NCBI GenBank assembly: GCA_934193515.1
Contig: CAKPVJ010000004.1
Span: 42,378-106,377 of the forward strand
Origin: an uncultured Megasphaera sp.
GTDB taxonomy: Bacteria; Bacillota; Negativicutes; Veillonellales; Megasphaeraceae
DNA: 64,000 nt
Direction: 5' to 3'
The notes beneath the pieces were generated by a model, which had not been told where the DNA came from, searched no databases, and saw nothing but the letters and a program-made list of their open reading frames with translations. Made by a program: the position numbers and the translations under genes. Of this stretch, positions 25,372 to 34,078 are shown piece by piece; the first letter of the stretch is position 1, and each line of letters begins with the position of its first letter.

Positions 25372-25386
25372 ATAGATACAATCTAT
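25372..25386. promoter_or_regulatory. Candidate LysR operator
   Basis: ATAGAT-ACA-ATCTAT, a perfect interrupted palindrome in the 235-base gap between the divergent LysR and TIM-barrel genes, about 37 bases from the LysR start. Size and position suit a LysR box, but no binding data exist. Confidence 0.45.
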
Positions 25387-25570
25387 GAAAAAATAAAAAT
25401 AATCGATTTCTCAAAAAGATGAAGCGATGGTACGATGTGTCCAGAGTTACCGATGCGGAAATGTACCGGAGTAAGGTAAATTTTTCACAATGGTCTTTCC
25501 CATCAGCAATGACAATATACTGTTTAGTCTATTCTGAAAATACAAGTACATAAAAGGAGATGCTTACATT

Positions 25571-26416
25571 ATGTCTAAACAATTCCCGATTACCGTTAGC
25601 TCCTGGACATTAGGAGATCAGTGCACATTTGAAGAACGCGTCAGCGCGGCAAAAGATGCAGGATTTGAAGGTATTGGCCTTCGTGCTGAAACCTATGTCG
25701 ATGCGCTCAATGAAGGACTGCATGATGAAGATATTTTGGCTATTTTGAAAAAATACGACATGAAAGTAACGGAAGTAGAATACATTGTACAATGGGCAGA
25801 AGACCATCGTTCGTATGAACAGAAATACAAAGAACAGATGTGCTTCCATATGTGCCGGCTCTTTGGTGTCAACCATATCAATTGCGGCTTGATGGAAAAC
25901 TACTCAGTAGAACACACGGCACAGAAATTGAAAGAACTCTGCCAGCGTGCCGGCCAGTATACGATTGGTGTAGAACCGATGCCGTACAGCGGCTTGCCCG
26001 ATGTAAAAAAAGCCTGGGCTGTCGTCAAAGAATCGGGCTGCGACAACGCAAAACTGATTTTGGACACATGGCATTGGGTTCGTGCCAACCAGCCGATTGA
26101 CCTGGACGTACTCAAAGACGTACCGGCAGACAAAGTCGTATCCATTCAGATTAACGATGTTTGGGAACGCCCGTATGCACAGACCATCCTGCGTGATGAA
26201 TCCATGCATGACCGCCTCGCTCCCGGTACAGGCATTGGCTGCACGGCAGCATTCGTAGAAATGATTAAAAACAAAGGCATCAAACCGGCCGTTGTCGGCG
26301 TAGAAGTTATCAGCGACGCTATTCTTGCTAAAGGCGTTCGTGAAGCAGCCGCTCATAACTTTGACAATACCAAAGCGGTTTTGGCAAAAGCATGGCCGGA
26401 AGTATTGGAAAAATAA
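25571..26416 (+). CDS. Sugar phosphate isomerase/epimerase-like TIM-barrel protein (3-dehydroshikimate dehydratase-like?)
   Basis: 281 aa of the xylose-isomerase-like/AP-endonuclease-2 TIM-barrel superfamily. Candidate metal ligands lie in IGVEPMPYSG, ILDTWHW, QINDVWE and VGVEVISDA. Members include inosose dehydratases, epimerases and QuiC/AsbF-type 3-dehydroshikimate dehydratases. Position next to a second AroE-like dehydrogenase and under a LysR regulator points to a hydroaromatic substrate, but sequence alone does not decide between dehydratase and isomerase. Followed by the dehydrogenase gene after 67 bases. Confidence 0.7.
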   Translation: MSKQFPITVSSWTLGDQCTFEERVSAAKDAGFEGIGLRAETYVDALNEGLHDEDILAILKKYDMKVTEVEYIVQWAEDHRSYEQKYKEQMCFHMCRLFGVNHINCGLMENYSVEHTAQKLKELCQRAGQYTIGVEPMPYSGLPDVKKAWAVVKESGCDNAKLILDTWHWVRANQPIDLDVLKDVPADKVVSIQINDVWERPYAQTILRDESMHDRLAPGTGIGCTAAFVEMIKNKGIKPAVVGVEVISDAILAKGVREAAAHNFDNTKAVLAKAWPEVLEK

Positions 26417-26483
26417 GCAGCCCCGGCTATATACCAGAGACTGTTTTACACCATTTAATGTTATATATAAAGGAGACTATATC

Positions 26484-27359
26484 ATGGAAGCTAGAATTTC
26501 TGGACACACACGTTTATTTTGCTTAATTGGATCCCCTGTGGGTCATTCCGGTTCTCCGGCAATGTACAACTACACATTCGCTAAATTGGGTATTGATGCG
26601 GCATATCTTGCCTTTGATATTCCATTGGATAAATTGGCTGAAGGCATCGCTGCGATTCGTACGTTCCATGTCGGCGGTTTCAACATTACGATGCCCTGCA
26701 AACGGGAAGTATTAAACTATCTTGATGAAGTATCTCCGGCAGCCAAATTAATCGGCGCCAGCAATACAGTCGTTGTGACGGATGAAGGTAAATTAGTCGG
26801 CCACAATACAGACGGTATTGGTTTTGTCCGCAACTTGCAGCAGCACGGCGAAGAAGTAAAAGGCAAAAAAATCGTTCTCTTAGGTGCCGGCGGCGCAGCG
26901 ACGGCGATTGCTGTACAGACAGCTTTGGATGGCGCGGCAGACCTCAAGATTTTCAACATCAAAGACAGCTTCTATGCCAACGCGGAAGATACAGCTGCCA
27001 AATTGAAAGAAGCTGTACCGACATGCAGCGTATCTGTTCATGACATGGCAGATGCCGAAGCATTGAAAAATGCTGTTGCAGAAGCGGACATTCTCGTCAA
27101 CGCCACTAAAATGGGCATGAAACCGCTCGATGACGACAGCCTCATTCATCCGGAATACCTTCGCAACGATCTCGTCGTAGCGGATACGGTCTACAATCCT
27201 CGCGAAACCGTTCTGATTCAGGAAGCTAAAAAAGCTGGCTGCAAAGCAGCTATCGGCGGCATCGGCATGCTCTTATGGCAGGGTGTAGAAGCGTTCAAAC
27301 TCTTTACAGGCAAAGATATGCCGTGGAAAGAAGTAGAAGCTGAATTTTTTGCGGAATAA
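26484..27359 (+). CDS. Second AroE-like dehydrogenase, probable catabolic shikimate/quinate dehydrogenase
   Basis: 291 aa. LIGSPVGHSGSPAMYNYTF (substrate Ser pair), NITMPCKREVLNYL (catalytic Lys), GASNTVVVTDEGKLVGHNTDG, LGAGGAATAIAVQTAL (nucleotide loop), NATKMGMKP. The family also includes YdiB-type quinate/shikimate dehydrogenases. AAAGGAG places the start at 26484, not at the upstream in-frame codon inside the previous gene. A biosynthetic aroE already exists at 22.9 kb and this copy lies among transport and redox genes, so use on imported hydroaromatics is likely. Confidence 0.85.
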   Translation: MEARISGHTRLFCLIGSPVGHSGSPAMYNYTFAKLGIDAAYLAFDIPLDKLAEGIAAIRTFHVGGFNITMPCKREVLNYLDEVSPAAKLIGASNTVVVTDEGKLVGHNTDGIGFVRNLQQHGEEVKGKKIVLLGAGGAATAIAVQTALDGAADLKIFNIKDSFYANAEDTAAKLKEAVPTCSVSVHDMADAEALKNAVAEADILVNATKMGMKPLDDDSLIHPEYLRNDLVVADTVYNPRETVLIQEAKKAGCKAAIGGIGMLLWQGVEAFKLFTGKDMPWKEVEAEFFAE

Positions 27360-27399
27360 TATAGCATAGTGTGTTTAATACGATAAGGAGTGAATTCTC

Positions 27400-29325
27400 G
27401 TGAGATACAAAGCAATGTTTTCTCCCATCCAGATTGGCAGTGTTACGGTTCCCAACCGGTTTGCAGTTCCGCCTATGGGCAACAATTTTGCTAATACAGA
27501 TGGCACATTGAGTGAAAAGTCAGCAGCATACTACGGTGCGCGTGCCAAAGGCGGCTATGGCTTGATTACGATTGAATCTACTGTTGTCTACAAAGAAGCA
27601 AAAGGTGGCCCAAGAAAACCTTGCTTGTATTCTGACGAAACAGTAGACAGTTTCCGCATGGTAGCAGATGCCTGCCACAAATACGGCGCTAAAGTTTCAA
27701 TTCAGCTGCAGCATGCCGGTCCGGAAGGCAACTCCAAACTCACCGGGTATCCTTTGAAAGCTGCCAGCGCGATTGCGCCGTCCAGCGGTCGGGAAGTTCC
27801 CACAGCTATCTCCCGCGAAGAAATTTACAAGCTGATTGAATGTTACGGCGATGCAGCAGCGCGGGCACAGCGTGCCGGCATCGATATGGTCGAAGTACAT
27901 TGTGCGCATGGCTATCTGGTCAGCACCTTTATTTCTGCACGGACCAACAACCGTCTGGATGAATTCGGCGGCTGCTTTGAAAACCGCATGCGTCTTATTA
28001 AGTTGATTATCGAAAACATCCGCAAAAAGACGCACGGCACACTGCCGATTCTTTGCCGCATTAATGCCAGCGATGACATTGAAGGCGGACAGACCGTGCA
28101 GGATGCGGCTGCAGTTGCTTCCTATTTGGAAGAAGAATGCGGCGTAGATGCTATTCATGTCAGCCGTGCTGTTCATGTACACGACGAATTTATGTGGGCG
28201 CCCGGTGCTGTACACGGTGGTTTCAGCGCACCCCTTGTTACGGAAATCAAACAGGCTGTGACGGTTCCTGTCATTACAGTAGGCCGGTATACAGACGTAC
28301 AGTACGCAGAATTGCTTGTCCGCCAAAACCGAGCAGATATCATTGCCTTTGGCCGTCAAAGCATTGCCGATCCGGATTTGCCGAATAAAGTAAAACAGGA
28401 AGAATATGAAAAGGTTACGCCTTGCATCGGCTGTTTGTTGGGATGCGTGCCGAAAATGTTTAAAGGCGAGCCCATTACCTGTGCCGTCAATCCCTGCGTA
28501 GGCCGTGAAACGGAAATTACGAAAGCGGCAGAACCGAAACACGTTGTCGTTGTTGGCGGCGGCCCCGGCGGCTTGTATGCAGCCAAAATGTGCGCAATGC
28601 GCGGTCATACTGTCACCTTACTTGAAAAGAACGAAAATCTCGGCGGCAACTTCTACATCGCAGCGTTCCCGGCTGAAAAAGGCGATCTGACAGGCGCTAT
28701 CCGCAGCTTTATTGTAGCGTGTAAAGAACTGGGCGTTACCATTCGCACGAATACAGAAGCGACACCGGAACTGATTAAAAGCATGAATCCCGATGCTGTT
28801 ATTTTGGCTACTGGCTCCAATCCGCTGATTCTTCCGATTCCGGGGTTGGCAGACTGCGGCTATGTCACGGCCCAGGATTTGTTGGAAGGCAAAGCCAATG
28901 CCGGTAAAAAAGCCCTTGTTGTCGGCGGCGGCATGGTAGGCTGTGAAGCGGCTGAATTCTTGTGCGAACGAGATCATGACGTAGCTGTCATCGAAATGAA
29001 AGATACGATTGCCGGTGATGTCAGCAACGAAAACCGTGTCTTTATTTTCCAAGACTTTGCCCGTCACGGCGTACAGCTCGTACCGGGTGCCAAAGTAGGA
29101 CAGTTCTATCAAGATGGTGTATCGTATACCAAAGCAGACGGCACGGCAGGCGAACTGCGCGGCTTTGATACGATTGTTCTGGCGATGGGTTCGCGCAGCT
29201 ATAATCCGCTGGAAGAAGAAGTATCCCAGTTTGCCAAGACCTTTGTTATCGGCGAAGCGGTCAAAGCACCCGGCAATGCCATGCTGGCTACCGGTGAAGG
29301 ATTGGATGCGGCCTTGTCTATCTAA
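27400..29325 (+). CDS. NADH:flavin oxidoreductase / 2,4-dienoyl-CoA reductase-like FMN-FeS-FAD enzyme
   Basis: 641 aa, the three-part design of the enoate/dienoyl-CoA reductase and Bai families. An Old-Yellow-Enzyme FMN barrel spans residues about 1-335 (FSPIQIGSVTVPNRF, QLQHAG, EVHCAHGYLVSTFISARTNNR), a Cys cluster for [4Fe-4S] follows (CIGCLLGC plus AVNPC, about 342-370), and the rest is an FAD/NAD domain (VVVVGGGPGGLYAAKM, ALVVGGGMVGCEAAEFL). The start is GTG 27400 behind AAGGAG. Such enzymes reduce activated C=C bonds with NAD(P)H. Among shikimate-type genes the conjugated enone of 3-dehydroshikimate is an attractive substrate; this is inference. Confidence 0.88.
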   Translation: MRYKAMFSPIQIGSVTVPNRFAVPPMGNNFANTDGTLSEKSAAYYGARAKGGYGLITIESTVVYKEAKGGPRKPCLYSDETVDSFRMVADACHKYGAKVSIQLQHAGPEGNSKLTGYPLKAASAIAPSSGREVPTAISREEIYKLIECYGDAAARAQRAGIDMVEVHCAHGYLVSTFISARTNNRLDEFGGCFENRMRLIKLIIENIRKKTHGTLPILCRINASDDIEGGQTVQDAAAVASYLEEECGVDAIHVSRAVHVHDEFMWAPGAVHGGFSAPLVTEIKQAVTVPVITVGRYTDVQYAELLVRQNRADIIAFGRQSIADPDLPNKVKQEEYEKVTPCIGCLLGCVPKMFKGEPITCAVNPCVGRETEITKAAEPKHVVVVGGGPGGLYAAKMCAMRGHTVTLLEKNENLGGNFYIAAFPAEKGDLTGAIRSFIVACKELGVTIRTNTEATPELIKSMNPDAVILATGSNPLILPIPGLADCGYVTAQDLLEGKANAGKKALVVGGGMVGCEAAEFLCERDHDVAVIEMKDTIAGDVSNENRVFIFQDFARHGVQLVPGAKVGQFYQDGVSYTKADGTAGELRGFDTIVLAMGSRSYNPLEEEVSQFAKTFVIGEAVKAPGNAMLATGEGLDAALSI

Positions 29326-29416
29326 ACGCAGCTCACTTTATATTTCTCATATCATCAATGTCAATGGGGCAGTCTCTAGTGTCTAGGGACTGCCGTCATG
29401 ACAGGAGGACATCATC

Positions 29417-30625
29417 ATGGAGAAAACAAGCAACGGTAGATTGTATCTTACTGCTATTGTATTATACCTGAACTATTTAGTATTAGGCGTAGCGGCCTCT
29501 ATTCTTGGGCAGTATAAACAGGACTTTGCTTCCCAGTGGGGGGCTGTACAGCTGGCCAATGGTACGTTTGATGCCAGCGGCGTTGTCTGGGTAGCCGCTT
29601 CGCTCGGCTTGGGCTGCTTGCTCGGCAGTTTTGTTTCAGGCCCGTTATCTGACCGTATTGGCCGCCGCATTGTCGCGGCTGTCGGCAGTATTTGCTACGG
29701 CATTTTCTTTTTAGGCATGGTTTTTTCGACAAACCTGCAAATGGCCTATATCTTTGGCCTTATTGGCGGTATTGCCAATGCCTTTTCCAACGGCGGCGTC
29801 ATGCCGGCTGTTATGGAAATCTTTGTAGGACGGACGGCTTTTGCCAGTGTCTTGACCAAACTCTTTGTGGCAATGGGGCAGTTTATTCTTCCCATACTTA
29901 TCTTATTTGTCGCTTCCAACGGCATGCCGTACACGACCTTATTCTATGCATTTCCAATTCTGTGTGCTGTTTTGACGGTATTGACGTTTATCATGCCGTT
30001 CCCGAAGATGACAGCCGCTGCTGTAACCGGTGAAAAGAAATCCTTTATTCAGGAATTAAAAGATATTCACTTTACACCGGCTAGCATTGCCTTGATTATT
30101 ATGGGCTTTACGACAACGGCGACCTTCCAAATTTGGGTAAACTGCAACCAAGAATTTGGACGTATGGCAGGCTTGGAAAACCCAGCCGTCATTCAGTCCT
30201 ATTATTCTATCGGCATTGTCGCTGCCGTCTTGATATCAGCGGTCATTGCAGATAAAGTCGTCAAATCCATTCGGCTGTTGCTCTTGTATCCGGCAATTGC
30301 CTTGGCTATGCTGGTTATCTTGTTCTTTGTACAGACCCCGATGCTCGCCATTGTTGGCGGTTTTGTTCTCGGCTATTCGGCAGCCGGCGGCGTACTGCAG
30401 CTCGTTACAGCCGTTGTCAGTGATTTGTTTCCCAAGCTGAAAGGAACCATTATTAGCGTCGTCATGGTCATGTCCAGTATTGGTACGTGGGCTGGCGTAT
30501 CTGCGGCCGGCTCTATCGGTACAAGCCATGGCCCGCTGTACGTTATTCTCTTCAATATAGCCATTACCTTGCTGAGTGTGCTTTTGGCATTGTTTGTCAA
30601 TGTTTCGAAAAAGAAAAACGCGTAA
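29417..30625 (+). CDS. MFS transporter
   Basis: 402 aa, about twelve membrane spans, with the MFS inter-helix motif GPLSDRIGRRIVAAVG between helices 2 and 3 (about residue 75). It begins 91 bases after the FMN/FeS reductase and is probably co-regulated with it. The short hairpin GGCAGTC/GACTGCC (29368-29394) in the gap is intercistronic and lacks a T tail. Cargo is not evident from sequence; context suggests a hydroaromatic acid or its reduced product. Confidence 0.85.
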   Translation: MEKTSNGRLYLTAIVLYLNYLVLGVAASILGQYKQDFASQWGAVQLANGTFDASGVVWVAASLGLGCLLGSFVSGPLSDRIGRRIVAAVGSICYGIFFLGMVFSTNLQMAYIFGLIGGIANAFSNGGVMPAVMEIFVGRTAFASVLTKLFVAMGQFILPILILFVASNGMPYTTLFYAFPILCAVLTVLTFIMPFPKMTAAAVTGEKKSFIQELKDIHFTPASIALIIMGFTTTATFQIWVNCNQEFGRMAGLENPAVIQSYYSIGIVAAVLISAVIADKVVKSIRLLLLYPAIALAMLVILFFVQTPMLAIVGGFVLGYSAAGGVLQLVTAVVSDLFPKLKGTIISVVMVMSSIGTWAGVSAAGSIGTSHGPLYVILFNIAITLLSVLLALFVNVSKKKNA

Positions 30626-30680
30626 AAAGAAAAAAGCAGGAACTGTCTTTTATGGTTTCTGCTTTGCCTTTGGCAAAAAA

Positions 30681-30735
30681 ATGATGCATATTCCTTAGGA
30701 AAATGAAAATAATTTTATTAAGGAATATGCATCAT
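30681..30735. repeat. 17-bp perfect inverted repeat
   Basis: ATGATGCATATTCCTTA and its exact complement separated by 21 bases of AT-rich sequence, in the 215-base gap between two MFS genes. A weaker hairpin resembling a terminator (AGCAGGAAC/GTTTCTGCT, about 30635-30663) precedes it. There is no T tail, so an operator or an RNA stability hairpin is as likely as a terminator. Confidence 0.7.
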
Positions 30736-30840
30736 GCATATCGTGTATTGAAGTGCATCTATAGACATCTAAAGTATACGTGTCTTCTTTTTCTATACAT
30801 TTATATGTGAAAAAAATAACAAGTAAAAAAGGAGCGTATC

Positions 30841-32145
30841 ATGAACGGACAAGAAAAAATAAGAAAAGATAGGATAAAAAAGACGAATAAACGCTGGTTT
30901 ATGTTATCCTTGATTTTTGTTTTGACGGCTATCAATTATTTGGATAGAACCAATATGGCTGTAGCAGCGTCCAGTATGAGTGAAGAATTGGGATTCGGCG
31001 CGGCTGCGATGGGGATGCTCTTATCTGCGTTTGCCTGGGCATATGCACTCATGCAGGTACCGGGCGGCTATTTTTTAGAACGGTTTGGACCGCGGATTGC
31101 CTACACCGTATCCTTGTTCTTTTGGTCGTTGTTTACCATGGTCATGGGATTGGGCAGCAGCTTTGCGTCCTTGTTCGGCATTCGCTTGGCCATCGGTGCC
31201 GCAGAAGCACCGGCCTTTCCCACCAACAACCGCGTCGTATCGGCGTGGTTCCCTGACAAAGAACGGGCTACGGCTACGTCCATTTATACGGCAGCTGAAT
31301 TTATCGGCTTGTCTTTTTTGACGCCTGTTCTGTTTTGGATTTTGGATGCCTTTGGCTGGCGTGAAATTTTTTATGTCACAGGCTGTGTCGGCATTATCGC
31401 TAGTGTTTTTTGGTACGTTCTCTATCGCGATCCTAAGGATTGTCAAGGCGTGAATGAAGCGGAACTGGCATATATTCGTGAAGGCGGCGGCCAGGCGGAA
31501 GCAGCTGGTACATCTCAGAAAATTACATTTGCCCAAATAAAAGAGTTGTTCCGGCACCGCCAGCTCGTGGGAATTTACATTACGCAGTTTGCCAATACGA
31601 GTACCATGTATTTTTTCCTGACTTGGTTTCCGACATATTTAATGATGGTCAAGCAGATGCCGATGCTCAAAGCCGGTTTCTATGCCGTCATTCCGTATAT
31701 CGGAGCCTTGTGCGGTGTATTGCTGGGCGGCCGCTGGTCTGATTATATGTTGAAGAAAGGCATATCCCTGTCTATGGCTCGTAAACTGCCTATTGGCTGT
31801 GGCTTGGTCTGTTCCATGTCCATTATGGCAGCCAATTATTTTGATTCGTTGGATGTCATCATTGCGATTATGGCGTTTTCCTTTTTTGGACAAGGCATGG
31901 CAGCGATTATTTGGAGTACCGTTGGTGATATTGCGCCGACCGATTCGATGGGCATTGCCGGCGGCATATTCAGCTTTATCGGCAATCTGGCCGGTATCGT
32001 CACGCCCATTGTCATTGGCATTATGCTGCAGCTGACCGGGACGTTTGTCAGTGCCATGGTTTTTATTAGTGCGGTTGCTGCGGTAGGTGTGCTGTCATTG
32101 GTCTTTATCGTAGGAAAAATTCACCGGCTGGAATCTGTAAAATAA
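30841..32145 (+). CDS. MFS transporter, anion:cation symporter (ACS)-like
   Basis: 434 aa, about twelve spans. ACS-type features are INYLDRTNMAVAASSM in helix 1, QVPGGYFLERFGPRIAY in loop 2-3, and AEAPAFPTNNRVVSAWFP. The family imports sugar acids such as galactonate, glucarate and hexuronates. A cyclic hydroxy acid such as quinate or shikimate would fit its place between the hydroaromatic genes and aroD. It has its own ribosome binding site (AAGGAGCGT), and the preceding 215-base gap could hold a promoter. Confidence 0.86.
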   Translation: MNGQEKIRKDRIKKTNKRWFMLSLIFVLTAINYLDRTNMAVAASSMSEELGFGAAAMGMLLSAFAWAYALMQVPGGYFLERFGPRIAYTVSLFFWSLFTMVMGLGSSFASLFGIRLAIGAAEAPAFPTNNRVVSAWFPDKERATATSIYTAAEFIGLSFLTPVLFWILDAFGWREIFYVTGCVGIIASVFWYVLYRDPKDCQGVNEAELAYIREGGGQAEAAGTSQKITFAQIKELFRHRQLVGIYITQFANTSTMYFFLTWFPTYLMMVKQMPMLKAGFYAVIPYIGALCGVLLGGRWSDYMLKKGISLSMARKLPIGCGLVCSMSIMAANYFDSLDVIIAIMAFSFFGQGMAAIIWSTVGDIAPTDSMGIAGGIFSFIGNLAGIVTPIVIGIMLQLTGTFVSAMVFISAVAAVGVLSLVFIVGKIHRLESVK

Positions 32146-32273
32146 AACAGTGCAGTACGAAACAGTACTACGCGGGTCATTTGGAATAGGCAAGTGCTTT
32201 CATCCAGAAAAATGGTTCGCAATCCCTGGTTTGTATGGTATACTAAACTATACGATAAAGGAGATAGATTTAT

Positions 32274-33032
32274 ATGATATATATAGGAAACGTTCCGCTG
32301 GATAATCAAATTCCCAAAATCTGCGTTCCCTTAGTGGGACAGACGATAGATGCCCTGCAGGAAGAATGCCGGTATTTGCAGGATAAGCCCTATGATGTCG
32401 TGGAATTTCGCGTCGATTTTCTTCGCGGCGTGACGCAGGACGGCATGATGATGGCTGCCTTGCAAGCCGTGCGGCAGGTACTTCCGCACAGTCCCTTGCT
32501 GTGTACGTTTCGCACGAAGGCAGAAGGCGGTGAAGCCGCAATTTCAGATTGTGACTATGCGGCGCTCTTGACGCAGGCTGTACAGTCCGGGCTGATTGAT
32601 GCCGTTGATATTGAATATTTCCGCAGCCGGGAATGCATGGAGCCGGTTATACGCCTAGCCAAAGAAAAAGGCGTGACGATTGTCATGAGCAGCCATGACT
32701 TCCAAAAAACACCGCCGTTTGAAGAAATCGTGCAGCGGCTGCTGGGCATGAAACAGCAGGGCGCTGATGCAGCTAAACTGGCTTGCATGCCGCAGTGTGC
32801 AGCTGATGTCTTGACGCTGCTGCAGGCGACGGAACATGTCAAAACCCTGTATCCCGATGAACCGCTCATTACGATGGCTATGGGACAGCTGGGCGTCATC
32901 AGTCGTATCAGCGGCGAAGTATTTGGTTCAGCCATGACCTTTGGCGCAGCCAAGAAAGCATCGGCCCCGGGACAACTAGACATAGCAACGCTGCGGGACA
33001 TGCTGCAGGTACTGCATGGGAACAGAATATAA
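32274..33032 (+). CDS. aroD: 3-dehydroquinate dehydratase, type I
   Basis: 252 aa. Schiff-base enzyme interconverting 3-dehydroquinate and 3-dehydroshikimate. Motifs are KICVPLVGQT, VEFRVDF, CTFRTKAEGG, MSSHDFQKTP (catalytic His) and AAKLACMPQ (Schiff-base Lys). It supplies the one step absent from the aro operon at 16.7-24.2 kb, so it is needed for biosynthesis, and it could equally serve catabolism of imported quinate. AAGGAG lies upstream and TATACT at about 32239 may be a -10 box. Confidence 0.94.
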   Translation: MIYIGNVPLDNQIPKICVPLVGQTIDALQEECRYLQDKPYDVVEFRVDFLRGVTQDGMMMAALQAVRQVLPHSPLLCTFRTKAEGGEAAISDCDYAALLTQAVQSGLIDAVDIEYFRSRECMEPVIRLAKEKGVTIVMSSHDFQKTPPFEEIVQRLLGMKQQGADAAKLACMPQCAADVLTLLQATEHVKTLYPDEPLITMAMGQLGVISRISGEVFGSAMTFGAAKKASAPGQLDIATLRDMLQVLHGNRI

Positions 33033-33040
33033 AACTAAGA

Positions 33041-33092
33041 AAACATAACACTAAGGCGTATCGCATAAGTGATACGCCTTAGTGTTATGTTT
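33041..33092. terminator. Long hairpin after aroD
   Basis: AACATAACACTAAGGCGTATC pairs with its perfect complement (about 21 bp) around a short loop. The right end runs into the GTTTGTA repeats instead of a clean T tract, so it may act as a terminator of unusual form for the convergent aroD and LysR genes. Confidence 0.6.
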
Positions 33093-33130
33093 GTAGTTTG
33101 TAGTTTGTAGTTTGTAGTTTGTAGTTTGTA
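33089..33130. repeat. Six tandem copies of the 7-mer GTTTGTA
   Basis: Six exact head-to-tail copies (42 bases), then degenerate continuation and the complementary ACTACAAACTAA at about 33151-33163. A related GTTTGTAGT ... ACTACAAACTAAT pair occurs at 51666-51704. Confidence 0.9.
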
Positions 33131-33181
33131 GTTGGTGGTTTATGGTTTAAAAACTACAAACTAATCACTAACTACTGACCA

Positions 33182-34069
33182 CTATTCCTTGCTTACAGAT
33201 TCTTTGATATAAGCAATGCAGGCCTTGACAGTGTCCGACTGCCCGGCATCTTTTTTCCAGCTCATGCAGAGCGGAATATGGCAGGGCGGTGAGAGCGGTT
33301 TCCAATGCATCGAATGCTGCAGGGGATTGGCTGGTTGTTCCTGCGGTTGATACGAAAAAATCAAGCCGTGCGTAGCAGAGCCTAATAATATCTTATTATA
33401 TAAGGTATTGCCCTCGCCGATGAAATGCAGGCTGCTGCGTTCTTCCTGCAGCCAGTCCAGAATAAAACTCATTTCCAGCCGCGAAGAAGGGCCGAGAAGG
33501 GGACGTTCGGCAATATCAGCAGTCGAAATGCCGGAATGTTGTGTTAAGGCCTCATCATCAGTAAAAATGCCGAGTTGTTCCTGCCAAGGAAGGGAAAAGA
33601 CATCGATAGCATGTTCTGCCGCAGCAGGCTGCAAGGTGATGATGATATCCAATTCTTCATTTTTCAGCTTTTGCATCAGCGTGTCAAAATCTCCCGTATG
33701 GATTTCAAAATACACGTTTGTATGCTGCTGCTGAAAAGCAGCGAGTATACGTGCCAGCTTGGCAGCTGCGGCAAATTCGCCGCAGCCAATGTGAATGGTT
33801 CCGGACAACCGTTCTAAAACGGTTGTAAATTCATTTTTCGTTTTATTGACAAGTGAAAGAATTTCTTCTGCTCGTTTTTTCATAATCAGGCCGTTCTCTG
33901 TCAGTGCCAGATTTTCTTTGCGGTCCAAGAGGGGGACGCCCAATTCTTCTTCCAGCTGCATAATCTGTCGGGACAGTGTAGGCTGCGTCAAGTGTAAATG
34001 CTGAGCAGCTTTTGTCATATTTCCTTCTTCTGCGACTGCCAAGAAATACCTCAGCATTCGTAATTCCAT
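33182..34069 (-). CDS. LysR-family transcriptional regulator
   Basis: 295 aa. N-terminal helix-turn-helix (MELRMLRYFLAVAEEG, TKAAQHLHLTQPTLSRQI) and a LysR effector-binding domain. GTG 34078 touches the stop of the TetR gene; ATG 34069 gives the usual LysR N-terminus and has AGGTG in front, so it is preferred. Encoded directly behind a TetR regulator on the same strand, thus probably co-transcribed. No obvious target gene is adjacent apart from the SLH porin on the far side of TetR. Confidence 0.88.
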   Translation of the reverse strand: MELRMLRYFLAVAEEGNMTKAAQHLHLTQPTLSRQIMQLEEELGVPLLDRKENLALTENGLIMKKRAEEILSLVNKTKNEFTTVLERLSGTIHIGCGEFAAAAKLARILAAFQQQHTNVYFEIHTGDFDTLMQKLKNEELDIIITLQPAAAEHAIDVFSLPWQEQLGIFTDDEALTQHSGISTADIAERPLLGPSSRLEMSFILDWLQEERSSLHFIGEGNTLYNKILLGSATHGLIFSYQPQEQPANPLQHSMHWKPLSPPCHIPLCMSWKKDAGQSDTVKACIAYIKESVSKE

Positions 34070-34078
34070 GATGTTCAC

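Noticed and set aside
27697..28608. 303-aa minus-strand ORF over the flavin reductase gene
   Set aside because: Antisense shadow without supporting start signals.
33089..33130. CRISPR-like repeats
   Set aside because: The 7-base units are contiguous with no spacers and no cas genes are nearby.
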